Shown in pieces: positions 1-7,031 of a DNA stretch of 28,551 nt. The stretch is from a virus. Location: positions 1-28,551 of IMG/VR virus record IMGVR_UViG_3300047667_000420; one strand, written 5' to 3'. The notes beneath the pieces are model-generated. The model was not told where the DNA came from and made no database searches. It saw only the letters and a list, made by a program, of their open reading frames with translations. Within the stretch, counting starts at the first letter, position 1, and each line of letters begins with the position of its first letter. The position numbers and the translations under genes were made by a program.

Positions 1-41
1 GAGGCAGACTTAAGCGATACCCACTTGAAGTAAACCACAAT

Positions 42-105
42 GCCTCCTCTTGGATTCCCTTAATCGGGTTTCTGAGAGGAGGCTTCCCTTTTATTTTTTT
101 TTTTT
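42..105 (+). terminator. Intrinsic terminator at left edge
   Basis: A perfect 9-base-pair stem (42-50 GCCTCCTCT with 75-83 AGAGGAGGC) has a 24-base loop in which CCC (57-59) can pair with GGG (66-68). A T-rich tail follows, with twelve consecutive T at 94-105. This is a rho-independent terminator for rightward transcription. It would end a unit lying left of the window and insulate the late genes that follow. Confidence 0.85.
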
Positions 106-134
106 CTAAGGTTTATCTCACTTATGGACCTTAC

Positions 135-168
135 CCAACCCGTTAAATTAACCCCAGCCGGTCCCCCC
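135..168 (+). promoter_or_regulatory. Conserved 34-base element, copy 1
   Basis: The first 20 bases, CCAACCCGTTAAATTAACCC, are identical to 17011-17030. They are followed by CAGCCGGTCCCCCC here and AGGCCGGTCCCCCC there, so 32 of 34 positions match; TTA also lies one base upstream in both. The core GTTAA-A-TTAAC is a dyad with an odd centre. Both copies sit in gene-free DNA 5' of a late operon, on the same strand, with a TATAAT-containing AT-rich stretch about 60 bases downstream. This fits a phage promoter or activator site. Its binding protein is unknown. Confidence 0.7.
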
Positions 169-225
169 TATATACCCATTTATGTCCTATTTACTCACCC
201 TTACAGTATCCCAGTCGATAGTGGT

Positions 226-231
226 TATAAT
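226..231 (+). promoter_or_regulatory. TATAAT, possible host -10 box
   Basis: An exact TATAAT hexamer in an AT-rich stretch 58 bases after the conserved element. No TTGACA-like hexamer lies 16-18 bases upstream, so if it is used by host sigma-70 it would probably need help from an activator, perhaps one binding the 34-base element. Confidence 0.3.
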
Positions 232-250
232 ATAGATAATATACTCTATT

Positions 251-285
251 ATCCCTTAAGGGATGGTATAAGGGATCCTTTAAGG
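251..285. promoter_or_regulatory. Paired AGGGAT palindromes (operator-like)
   Basis: A perfect 14-base palindrome, ATCCCTTAAGGGAT (251-264), is followed after four bases by an imperfect one, TAAGGGATCCTTTA (269-282, 12 of 14 symmetric). TAAGGGAT therefore occurs twice on the + strand, at 257-264 and 269-276, twelve bases apart. This could be a dimeric regulator's double operator or a transcript hairpin. Position downstream of the putative promoter favours a leader or operator role. Confidence 0.45.
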
Positions 286-481
286 TTTCCTATTAGGTAC
301 GAGTTGGTATTTCTCTAGGACAATAAATCGGCCATAAATGATTAAAACGGAAGAGGAAATGTGTGTAAACACCTATGTCCTACTTGTTGACCTTTAATTC
401 GAAATAGGGTACAGAAGAGGTTAGAGGGGTGGACTCTTCAGAGCTATCGTTGGTTGAGGTCTTATTGAACCCGTTAACTTA

Positions 482-628
482 ATGAAGAAGATGCCTATAA
501 GGTTTCATGTGAGGTTTTTCATTAAAGCACTTGATAACGATTTGGGTTATCTTAAATTACGTAATAACAAGGACATGCGGGGCAAACAAATGAGAACGAG
601 AAGTTGCAATTTTCGTGTAAGTGTATGA
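482..628 (+). CDS. Small basic protein, unknown function
   Basis: A 48-residue open frame beginning MKKMPIRFHVRFFIKALDND, strongly basic (many Arg and Lys), with no recognised domain. Its stop overlaps the ATG of the next gene in an ATGA arrangement (625-628), the same coupling seen between several genes in this window; this is the main reason for listing it. The ribosome site is weak: the nearest GAGG lies over 20 bases upstream. Met4 (491) is an alternative start. It may be a real leader peptide coupled to the terminase gene or a chance frame. Confidence 0.35.
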   Translation: MKKMPIRFHVRFFIKALDNDLGYLKLRNNKDMRGKQMRTRSCNFRVSV

Positions 629-1347
629 AAGATAAGGGGAAAATTGGGAGAGATAAAGTTGACGTTGGATGTTTGCTAAAGAACAACAGTCGTTCTGCAA
701 AGTTTCTTAAAATAGCACAAAATAGATCACTCTCTGACTATACCGCAGTTGAACGCAGCAAGTTCTATGACAGGACAAGAGCGGAATACCGTAAAACGAT
801 TTACAAAGAGAGACCTCCTGTAAAGGCTCTCGTATATAAAACATTAAAGAGCACACAGATTCCCAAAATAGCTCCACGACCTCGTATTGAGGAGATGGAG
901 ATTGAACACGTCACAATGGAATCGCTGATTGCTGACATTCCTGTAGGTGGACGGCCTGTAGGATCATTCAAGATTAAGACATTTATGACAGAAGACGCAA
1001 GGTTAAGGCTTTCCATGCTAGGGTTCGACCCTATGGAAGAGCTGATTAGGACGTATGATGAAGCTACAGCTCTGCTGGATAGGGAGATGAAGAAGGACAA
1101 GCCAGTCGCTCTTCTGGTGGCTACATATTTTAACACAAAATCAAAAGCAGCAGCTGATCTACTTAGATACGGCTATGCAAGAATCCCTGAGGGGCAACAA
1201 CCGCAAGAGAAGGACATTACACCAGTGAGAATTAATCTTCAAGGTGTAGGTCACAAACCAATGGCCGGTGAGGGTGAACTGATAGTGGACCCCACTGATG
1301 CTGAAATAATGGATAACACAATAGAAGAGGGTGTTTATGAAGAATGA
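625..1347 (+). CDS. Probable terminase small subunit
   Basis: A 240-residue basic-then-acidic protein. Small terminase subunits bind phage DNA at the packaging site and hand it to the large subunit. The support is partly context: it is the first sizeable gene of the late operon, a few small genes before the large subunit, where this gene normally sits. The middle (ARLRLSMLGFDPMEELIRTY) and the following helical part ending in LLRYGYARIPE resemble small-terminase or packaging-associated proteins I know, but I see no diagnostic helix-turn-helix. I chose ATG 625 because its ATGA overlaps the preceding small ORF; a TTG start at 604 would add 7 residues and has a purine-rich GAGAACGAGAAG in front. 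The acidic tail ends ...NTIEEGVYEE. Confidence 0.55.
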   Translation: MKDKGKIGRDKVDVGCLLKNNSRSAKFLKIAQNRSLSDYTAVERSKFYDRTRAEYRKTIYKERPPVKALVYKTLKSTQIPKIAPRPRIEEMEIEHVTMESLIADIPVGGRPVGSFKIKTFMTEDARLRLSMLGFDPMEELIRTYDEATALLDREMKKDKPVALLVATYFNTKSKAAADLLRYGYARIPEGQQPQEKDITPVRINLQGVGHKPMAGEGELIVDPTDAEIMDNTIEEGVYEE

Positions 1348-1492
1348 TGAAAACAAATCAAATGAGACACAAGGTGTTAATAGCTTTATATGCTCTGTGG
1401 CTTTCCTTATATTTGTAACCTTAGGTGAGCCTGATATAATTGATGGTATCGTACACCTATTGAGGAGCTTCGACCATGATTCGCCTCTCTGA
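1337..1492 (+). CDS. Small single-span membrane protein
   Basis: A 51-residue protein with a charged N-terminus (MKNDENKSNETQG) and one hydrophobic segment, roughly residues 15-32 (NSFICSVAFLIFVTLG), then an amphipathic tail. It overlaps the end of the upstream gene by 11 bases and the next gene by 17, and has a good ribosome site (AGAAGAGG, six bases before the ATG). Tight overlap on both sides supports a genuine gene. Together with the next ORF it forms a pair of small membrane proteins inside the terminase cluster; a holin-like, antiholin or exclusion role is possible but not shown. Confidence 0.6.
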   Translation: MKNDENKSNETQGVNSFICSVAFLIFVTLGEPDIIDGIVHLLRSFDHDSPL

Positions 1493-1709
1493 TGTGTTAG
1501 ACCGTATTGGTGCTCAGATTGTGCCAATATTTTCAATGTATGGTAATATGAATGGATACTTATTGTTCCTTAGATTTATATATGGGGTAGAATTAATGCT
1601 GGTCATTTCTCTAATGACACGTAATCTTTCTCTCATTGCTGTCACATTCATAGGGATGTCTATTATCAGTGACATCGTCTTTCTTAAACTAATAAAGAGA
1701 TTAAAATGA
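1476..1709 (+). CDS. Two-span small membrane protein
   Basis: A 77-residue protein with two likely membrane helices, about residues 27-47 and 51-71, separated by a short Arg-containing turn (MTRN) and ending in a basic tail (KLIKRLK). The ribosome site is GAGGAG, about nine bases before the ATG. The stop overlaps the next start (AATGA at 1705-1709). By the positive-inside rule both ends may face the cytoplasm. The size and hairpin topology resemble small holins, but a separate holin is present at 8433-8777. Function unknown. Confidence 0.6.
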   Translation: MIRLSDVLDRIGAQIVPIFSMYGNMNGYLLFLRFIYGVELMLVISLMTRNLSLIAVTFIGMSIISDIVFLKLIKRLK

Positions 1710-2152
1710 ATTATATTTATTCTGAAAGCGCAGAGGCTTTCACTAAAGAAAAACAGAAAGCTCATGCAGCTTCTTCAGCTGATTTTCAGCCACTTGTATC
1801 TCTAGCTGATGTTGAGATATTCCCAGGCGACTTGGTGCTTATCGGCGCAGGTTGTGAGAAGAGGGGCGATTACGAGTCCTTTAAGGACATGGCTAGCGCT
1901 GTACCTGCCAATTTTGAAATGCTGAGCGCTTTCCTGCGAAGAATGCACAGTGTTATTGATGTAGATAGTGTTGACGTAGATAGTGTTGACGTAGATGCTG
2001 TCGATGTCGAGGCATTTAAGCAAGAGTACCCTGCTTCTTTTGAAAGGTCTGAAGCGGGGCCTACTGCGCCGGAACCCATGCAAATCGTCGGTAGACATAT
2101 TGACCTTCAGATAGACGAATCGACAGAAAACGAAGACACATTGTCTTCATAG
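1706..2152 (+). CDS. Acidic protein with DVDSV repeats, unknown
   Basis: A 148-residue acidic protein that I do not recognise. The middle contains a tandem repeat, DVDSVDVDSVDVDAVDVEA, encoded by 15-base units starting GTAGATAGTGTTGAC (two exact copies at 1961-1975 and 1976-1990, a diverged third at 1991-2005). The N-terminal part has a short ordered-looking stretch (VSLADVEIFPGDLVLIGAGC). The C-terminus is Glu/Asp/Ser-rich and probably disordered. It lies directly upstream of the large terminase with 42 bases between. Translation is coupled to the upstream membrane protein by the ATGA overlap. Confidence 0.65.
   Translation: MNYIYSESAEAFTKEKQKAHAASSADFQPLVSLADVEIFPGDLVLIGAGCEKRGDYESFKDMASAVPANFEMLSAFLRRMHSVIDVDSVDVDSVDVDAVDVEAFKQEYPASFERSEAGPTAPEPMQIVGRHIDLQIDESTENEDTLSS
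1961..2005 (+). repeat. Tandem 15-base coding repeat
   Basis: Two exact copies of GTAGATAGTGTTGAC followed by a diverged third (GTAGATGCTGTCGAT), encoding Val-Asp-x-Val-Asp units. The unit is a multiple of three, so copy number could change by slippage without breaking the frame. Confidence 0.8.
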
Positions 2153-2163
2153 TAAGTAGAATG

Positions 2164-2180
2164 GGTTTCTATCGGAAACC
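2164..2180 (+). promoter_or_regulatory. Leader hairpin before the large terminase gene
   Basis: GGTTTC (2164-2169) pairs with GAAACC (2175-2180) around a five-base loop, ending a few bases before the GGAG ribosome site of the next gene. No T-run follows, so it is not a terminator. It may shield or position the ribosome site or stabilise the 5' end of a processed mRNA. Confidence 0.4.
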
Positions 2181-2194
2181 ACACGGAGATAACA

Positions 2195-3544
2195 ATGTCC
2201 GATATAGATTTACACGAAGGGCAATCTCAAGTATTTTACGACCTATTTGTAGAGAAGAACTGTCTGTTCGCAGTAGCGGCCTGCAGTCGTGGGTGGGGTA
2301 AATCTTACTTTGCCGCCGTTGCTGCTATAAATGCTATTTTTGAACTGCTAGAGCTTGACGCAAGCGTTCCAAACAAGAATGTCTATATCATAGCACCCAC
2401 GTATGGTCAGGTTACTGACATTTATCACCCACTGATAGCCTATCAATTAGGAATGGAAAATCACTGTATCAAGCATTCCAAAGACTTAGGTCGCTTCTGG
2501 TTTCCAAAGGGTGTCGAACTTAGGTTGGTCTCTTATGAGGCCGTTGAAAGACTACGTGGTACTGGTGCATACTTTATTGTTATGGATGAGGTGCGAGATT
2601 GGACTAAAGGCCAAGGCTTTAAGTCAGCATGGGAAGGTGTATTACAACCCTGCATAACTACACGTTGGTCTAAAAGAAATTCCAAGAGAGTAGGCGCAAA
2701 GAGTCCAGGTCGTGCGTTATGCATTAGTACTACGAAGGGTTATGACTTCTTTTATGACATGTTTAACTTTCAAGAGGCTGACAGCGAATGGAAATCGTAT
2801 CATTACGATTACACGACATCTCCCTATTTAGACCCTGCAGACATTGAGAAGGCTCGCCATATCATTGACCCTTTGACATTTAACAGAGAGTACTTGGCTA
2901 ACTTTGAAGATTCAGGTAACAATGTGTTCTACTGTTTCAACAGAACGACACATGTATCACAAGAGATTGCACCATTACAGGACTGGGAAACCGTCCATGT
3001 AGCAATCGATTTCAACGTAGGTTTGCAATGTTCGTCTATGTTTGTCCTTAGAGGCAATCAGATGCACTTCCTTGATGAGTTCAAAGGCGACCCTGATACG
3101 GAGTCATTAGCTGTGTCCATAAAAACACGTTATAGAACCGCAACGAATACCCCTGATCGTAAGATTTGTGTGTATCCTGATCCTACAGGGAACAGCCGCA
3201 AAACATCCGCAGCAGTGGGTGTTACAGACTTTAGTATTCTAAAATCACACAAGTTCGTACTACTTGCTCGTAAGAAGTCACCAGGTATTGTAGATAGTGT
3301 GCAATGCGTGAATCGTAAGCTTAAGACAGCAGCCGGAGAGGTGGATATATACCTTCACCCACGCTGTAAAGGGACCATTGAGTCTCTAGAAAGAACAACA
3401 TGGGTGGATAACACAAGTGATTCAGCTACTATCGATAAGAAAGCAGGAGTGGAACATTTCTCTGATGGCGTAAGGTATGCCACAGAGTATCTATACCCAA
3501 TACAAGCTGGAAACAAGAAGGTATCAAGAGGCTTCGGGTTCTAG
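2195..3544 (+). CDS. terL: Terminase large subunit (packaging ATPase-nuclease)
   Basis: A 449-residue protein with the two domains of large terminases, the motor that pumps DNA into the procapsid through the portal and cuts it. The ATPase domain shows a Walker A loop SRGWGKS (31-37), Walker B YFIVMDE (126-132) and coupling motif STTKG (about 178-182). The C-terminal RNase H-like nuclease shows acidic residues in the expected order: D272 (VAIDFNVG), D329 (VYPDPTG) and D424 (HFSDGVRYATEY). The length is normal for the family. The ATG is preceded by GGAG with good spacing. Unusually, the portal gene does not follow directly; fibre and lysis genes intervene. Confidence 0.95.
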   Translation: MSDIDLHEGQSQVFYDLFVEKNCLFAVAACSRGWGKSYFAAVAAINAIFELLELDASVPNKNVYIIAPTYGQVTDIYHPLIAYQLGMENHCIKHSKDLGRFWFPKGVELRLVSYEAVERLRGTGAYFIVMDEVRDWTKGQGFKSAWEGVLQPCITTRWSKRNSKRVGAKSPGRALCISTTKGYDFFYDMFNFQEADSEWKSYHYDYTTSPYLDPADIEKARHIIDPLTFNREYLANFEDSGNNVFYCFNRTTHVSQEIAPLQDWETVHVAIDFNVGLQCSSMFVLRGNQMHFLDEFKGDPDTESLAVSIKTRYRTATNTPDRKICVYPDPTGNSRKTSAAVGVTDFSILKSHKFVLLARKKSPGIVDSVQCVNRKLKTAAGEVDIYLHPRCKGTIESLERTTWVDNTSDSATIDKKAGVEHFSDGVRYATEYLYPIQAGNKKVSRGFGF

Positions 3545-3573
3545 CATTAATAATTAACACAGGAGAGCCGGTA

Positions 3574-4164
3574 ATGGCAAGAACACCAATAGGGAGCATC
3601 TCAGCGGATCTCCAGAATGATGATGGCAACGTGTTGTGGTCATTTATTAGAGGCGAACAGCTAGAGTATGAGGTTACACTTAATTTCCTATCGAATGCTG
3701 ACGCTGGTTATGAGTATGAAGCTGTAATCATGGAAGCTAATAACATTCCAGGTAATGCTACAGTGCCCACCGATGTAATGGTAGGAGGTACGGAGACAAC
3801 ATTAGTAGTTCGTGTACCTCCAGAGAGAGGCGTATGGGACGGCGCGACAGCATACGACAGAGAAGATGTTGTGTACTATGGTGGGCTTTATTATAAGCTA
3901 TCAGCAGGTAGCTCTCGAACAAACGTAACAACACCAGATGCAGATAGCGTATGGGTGGCCTATGTCCCAAATAAGGTATTCATCCAGTTCCCTGAAGAGT
4001 TGTCTATTACACCTTTATGGTTAACTGAACCTACCCCAGTTTCGCCTGTATATGGCTTCTTTGAGCTAAGAGTCAAGGAACCAACAGGTGGTGTCTATCA
4101 AAGAACTTGGAAACCCATGCGTGGTTTAGTCCAATTGCTCTTCAGTCCAACACATCAGGTATAG
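3574..4164 (+). CDS. Virion protein with carbohydrate-binding-like module
   Basis: A 196-residue protein. Residues about 86-130 (VWDGATAYDREDVVYYGG, then YYKLSAGS and VWVAYV) follow the pattern of small chitin-binding-type modules (CBM5/12-like): Trp, then Tyr, Asp-x-Val-x-Tyr-x-Gly, and a closing Trp. Such modules occur in phage tail and baseplate proteins and may bind surface glycans. The N-terminal ~80 residues are beta-rich without a recognised family. The start has an AGGAGAG ribosome site. It leads the fibre block and is probably a structural adhesin or fibre-attachment protein; the function is inferred from this module and location. Confidence 0.65.
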   Translation: MARTPIGSISADLQNDDGNVLWSFIRGEQLEYEVTLNFLSNADAGYEYEAVIMEANNIPGNATVPTDVMVGGTETTLVVRVPPERGVWDGATAYDREDVVYYGGLYYKLSAGSSRTNVTTPDADSVWVAYVPNKVFIQFPEELSITPLWLTEPTPVSPVYGFFELRVKEPTGGVYQRTWKPMRGLVQLLFSPTHQV

Positions 4165-4166
4165 AC

Positions 4167-5057
4167 ATGTCTACTGTAACTAAGACTATATCGATAAAAG
4201 GTGAGGTGGTATCTGTGTCCTCTGAAGATACAGTCCATGTTGTGGAAGAACCCGTGAACGCTGAGATAGTAATTGATGTAGAACATCAAGCGTACGCTCC
4301 AGATAAAGTAGAGCCAATCTATGAGATTGAAGTTGATGGTTTTGGGAAATTCAGCACGCCATCTATGTTTGGACTTATGTTCTTTTTGCGTTACTATGAT
4401 ACAGCAATAGTTACTGACGTGACGATCCTTGAGGTTGACTATGCCAGGGAAGACTATGAGTCTTCTTTTGCTTCAGACGTTTCTTGGCTATACTTGCAGC
4501 CAAATAAGCGTGATACAGCCATAGCTTCCGAAGACTTCTCTAGCGTTTTCGACAGGGTTAGGTTAATAAATGAGACTGCTTTATCTAATGAAGTGATTGC
4601 CAAGTATATGTCTAGAGAACTGAATGAAGTGAGCGTTGCTTCTGACGTTGCGCGACTGGCGCATGTGCTCAATAAAGGTGATGAAGCATTGGCCTCAGAG
4701 TCTTACTATGCAACACAGTTCGACAAGAATGTGAACGAAATATCTCAAATAAATGAGACACTTGCTAAACATCTAGCGAGAACAATTAATGAAACAAGCA
4801 ATCCTTTCGAGACCGTGCGACTGTCTTTCGGTATAAAGAAAGGAGATAACGTAGCGGCATCTGAAAGTTACTACGCGATTGGGTTCAATAAGAGCCAAAA
4901 CGACACCTCAAATGTCTCCGATGTGAACGATAAAGGAGTGCATAAAGCCAGCGCTGATGAGGCCACGGCAAGTAGCCAAGGTCTTGTGACCGTTACTGAC
5001 TACGCTCTCGATTACTTCGGCGAAGACTTTGTAGGTGAAGGACGTAATTTTGATTAG
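4167..5057 (+). CDS. Repeat-rich tail structural protein
   Basis: A 296-residue protein made largely of about nine repeats of 18-19 residues from around residue 100 to 285, with recurrent NE-x-S and ASE elements (RLINETALSNEV, RELNEVSVASDV, KGDEALASESYY, NEISQINETL, KGDNVAASESYY). Similar short repeats occur in phage tail fibre and tip proteins and suggest an elongated fold. The C-terminus ends DYFGEDFVGEGRNFD. I chose ATG 4167, two bases after the upstream stop and with AGGT in front, rather than 4107, which lies inside the upstream gene. The next gene starts nine bases after this stop. Confidence 0.7.
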   Translation: MSTVTKTISIKGEVVSVSSEDTVHVVEEPVNAEIVIDVEHQAYAPDKVEPIYEIEVDGFGKFSTPSMFGLMFFLRYYDTAIVTDVTILEVDYAREDYESSFASDVSWLYLQPNKRDTAIASEDFSSVFDRVRLINETALSNEVIAKYMSRELNEVSVASDVARLAHVLNKGDEALASESYYATQFDKNVNEISQINETLAKHLARTINETSNPFETVRLSFGIKKGDNVAASESYYAIGFNKSQNDTSNVSDVNDKGVHKASADEATASSQGLVTVTDYALDYFGEDFVGEGRNFD

Positions 5058-5065
5058 GATTTATA

Positions 5066-5557
5066 ATGAATAAACAAATAGAAGAACTTACAGGAAAAGG
5101 CATCGATGATAACTTGATCGCCAGAGGTAGCCTAACGGTAGAATTGTTCGGCCAAGATGGCAAGCTTAAAGACAAGCGTGAAGTGGACAATCTGATTGTT
5201 ACGCTGGGGCGTGCTTACATTGCCAGCCGCATGAAAGACACCTCACAAGCAGCTATGGGATGGATTGCCATTGGTACGAATAGTGCAGCAGCGGCAGCTG
5301 GGGACTCAACGTTAGGCGCAGAAGTCGAAAGAAATGCCGCAAGCTCTACCATTATCACCACAGATGTTACCGAGGACACATGTCAATACGTTGTGACATT
5401 TGCTCCAGGCGTTGGTGCTGCCGCGCTTACTGAAGCGGGTATCTTCAATGCAGGGGGAGCTAATGCTGGCATAATGCTGTCACGTACTGTATTTGATGTG
5501 GTTAACAAGGGTGCGCTTGACACCATGACAATCACTTGGAACATTAAAATAGCATAA
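5066..5557 (+). CDS. Phage structural protein, fibre block
   Basis: A 163-residue protein. After a charged N-terminus (GSLTVELFGQDGKLKDKREV) it has a core (LGRAYIASRMKD, MGWIAIGTNS, STLGAEVERNA) typical of a family found beside tail fibre genes in many phages, in which small beta-rich subunits are associated with the tail tip or fibres. I know no biochemical function for it. Ala- and Gly-rich segments support a structural role. Spacing to neighbours is 8 and 10 bases, consistent with one operon with the flanking fibre proteins. Confidence 0.65.
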   Translation: MNKQIEELTGKGIDDNLIARGSLTVELFGQDGKLKDKREVDNLIVTLGRAYIASRMKDTSQAAMGWIAIGTNSAAAAAGDSTLGAEVERNAASSTIITTDVTEDTCQYVVTFAPGVGAAALTEAGIFNAGGANAGIMLSRTVFDVVNKGALDTMTITWNIKIA

Positions 5558-5567
5558 GGAGAGCGAA

Positions 5568-6383
5568 ATGGCCTCCATCACAACACGTGCAGGGAAGGGT
5601 GCACCTCTTCTTAATACAGAAGTTGATGCTAATTTTAACAATCTAAATGATGATAAGGTAGAAAACAGTAGAGTCCTCACGGATGTGCCTGCTGGTGCCT
5701 TGTTTACAGATACTGTCTATGTCCATTCATTGAATGCTGCCGCAGATATCAACACTTCCGGTGCAACAATTGTGGACTCTATCGTGACAGATGCGGAAGG
5801 TCACATCACAGGGATGGCCACGCGTGTCATGACGCTGGCTGACCTAGGTTATACCGGAGAGACAGATGCTACGGCTGATCAGACAAAGGCTGACATAGAT
5901 GCTTTAAATATCAATGCGGATACTTTAGATGGACAACACGCTTCTGCTTTTGAGCCTGCTGATGCAACAATCTTAAAAGATGCAGATATTGGTGTAAATG
6001 TACAAGCTTATGATGTTAATACAGCAAAAGTTGATGTGGCCGCTGACTGGGCAACAACACAGAGTTATAACCGTGTCACGTTAACCGATGCTGCAACTAT
6101 TAACTGGAACATGGCAACGAGCCCATCTGCTATTGTTTCGTTGTCTGCTAATAGAACGATGGGTAATCCAACAAATATTAAGGCAGGAAACTGGTACACA
6201 TTAAGAGTTTATCATTCCGGAGCACCTAGAACATTGGCGTGGAGTAGTTACTGGAAATTTGGTGGAAATGGTGCTCCTGGACTGAGTACAATAACTAACG
6301 CCTATGATTTGTTAACTTTCTATGCTCACAGTATAACAGCTTTATCGTTTGTCGGTATAGCTAAAAACATATCGGTGGTGTAA
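5568..6383 (+). CDS. Tail fibre protein
   Basis: A 271-residue protein. The N-terminus KGAPLLNTEVDANFNNLNDD is the common start of phage tail fibre and collar proteins (pLs-x-xEvDaNFxnLn). Residues ~115-125 include LDGQHASAF, a fibre shaft element typical of trimeric fibres. The C-terminal part, rich in Trp, Tyr and Gly (NWYTLRVYHSGAPRTLAWSS), looks like a compact receptor-binding head. It probably contacts the host surface. An AGGAGAG-like ribosome site precedes the ATG. It is followed after two bases by the next gene. Confidence 0.85.
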   Translation: MASITTRAGKGAPLLNTEVDANFNNLNDDKVENSRVLTDVPAGALFTDTVYVHSLNAAADINTSGATIVDSIVTDAEGHITGMATRVMTLADLGYTGETDATADQTKADIDALNINADTLDGQHASAFEPADATILKDADIGVNVQAYDVNTAKVDVAADWATTQSYNRVTLTDAATINWNMATSPSAIVSLSANRTMGNPTNIKAGNWYTLRVYHSGAPRTLAWSSYWKFGGNGAPGLSTITNAYDLLTFYAHSITALSFVGIAKNISVV

Positions 6384-6385
6384 TT

Positions 6386-7030
6386 ATGAGCGTATTTAGT
6401 TGTGGTGTGCAAGGCGGTAAGACGTCAATTATTCCAGTTATTCCATTTAGAGAGACCTGGGCTAACAATAGAGGCTCATCTTTTCAAAGCAGCAGTGATG
6501 GGGTACAAACAAAATACTCGACAATTAATATACCATCAAATTGCGATGGTGGAATGTTCTATTTTGAGGGCTATAAAGAGTTGAGCCAAGTGACTGTAGA
6601 TGGCGTGGTCGCAGCTTTCGATAATGTTTTAGGTGATAGCTTAATTGTTGTACGACTACCTCCAGGTAAAACAGGTAATCAGTCGTTTGGGTTTACATTT
6701 AACTTAACTGCTGTAGCAACCCAAACAGTCGATGGTATGTTTTGTAATGCGCCAGACCATGAAGTTGTTGATTATTTATACTCATTTACTTTATCAGATG
6801 TATCTGTGTCGCAGGGTACTGCGGAGAATCCTGGTATTACGGCAGTAATATCTTATGATGGTGGTAGGAGGGGGGTTTCTTCAATTAGTCCTACACCAGA
6901 TGCCTATGTATATAATTCAATAGGAAATAAAGTTGGAATATTTTATGACCACGATAATTATCCTATAACCTTAACAAGCACTGGCGAATTTGCCTATAAA
7001 ACAGAAGCTAAAGTAAACGAGCTATATTAA
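6386..7030 (+). CDS. Putative adhesin or fibre-tip protein
   Basis: A 214-residue protein that I do not assign to a family. It is beta-rich and Gly/Ser/Asn-rich with few Lys (GFTFNLTAV, GGRRGVSSISPTPDAYVYNS). It lies directly between a tail fibre gene and a DUF4376 gene, where phages often keep variable receptor-binding proteins. Base composition is noticeably more AT-rich than the capsid genes, as is common for exchanged adhesion genes. A distal fibre or tip role is inferred from position only. The ribosome site is weak (GGTGGTG), suggesting coupling to the upstream gene. Confidence 0.6.
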   Translation: MSVFSCGVQGGKTSIIPVIPFRETWANNRGSSFQSSSDGVQTKYSTINIPSNCDGGMFYFEGYKELSQVTVDGVVAAFDNVLGDSLIVVRLPPGKTGNQSFGFTFNLTAVATQTVDGMFCNAPDHEVVDYLYSFTLSDVSVSQGTAENPGITAVISYDGGRRGVSSISPTPDAYVYNSIGNKVGIFYDHDNYPITLTSTGEFAYKTEAKVNELY

Positions 7031-7031
7031 T

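Larger units (their letters stand above)
106..481. other. Gene-free regulatory stretch before the late genes
   Basis: About 375 bases without a convincing gene. It contains, in order, the conserved 34-base element (135-168), an AT-rich stretch with a TATAAT hexamer (226-231), two adjacent AGGGAT dyads (251-285) and a degenerate piece of the 34-base element (468-482). The only longer open frame, 124-318, runs through the conserved element, is rich in Pro and Tyr, and has no ribosome site, so I treat it as chance. The stretch probably carries the promoter and leader for the terminase operon. Confidence 0.6.

Noticed and set aside
203-231. Canonical host sigma-70 promoter
   Set aside because: TATAAT is exact but no TTGACA-like hexamer is found at 16-18 bases; kept only as a weak -10 candidate.
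124-318. 64-residue + strand open frame in left control stretch
   Set aside because: It runs through the conserved 34-base element and the AGGGAT palindromes, has no ribosome site and an unnatural Pro/Tyr-rich composition.
4107-4166. Upstream start for the repeat-rich tail protein
   Set aside because: It lies wholly within the preceding gene with no ribosome site; ATG 4167 directly after that gene's stop is more natural.
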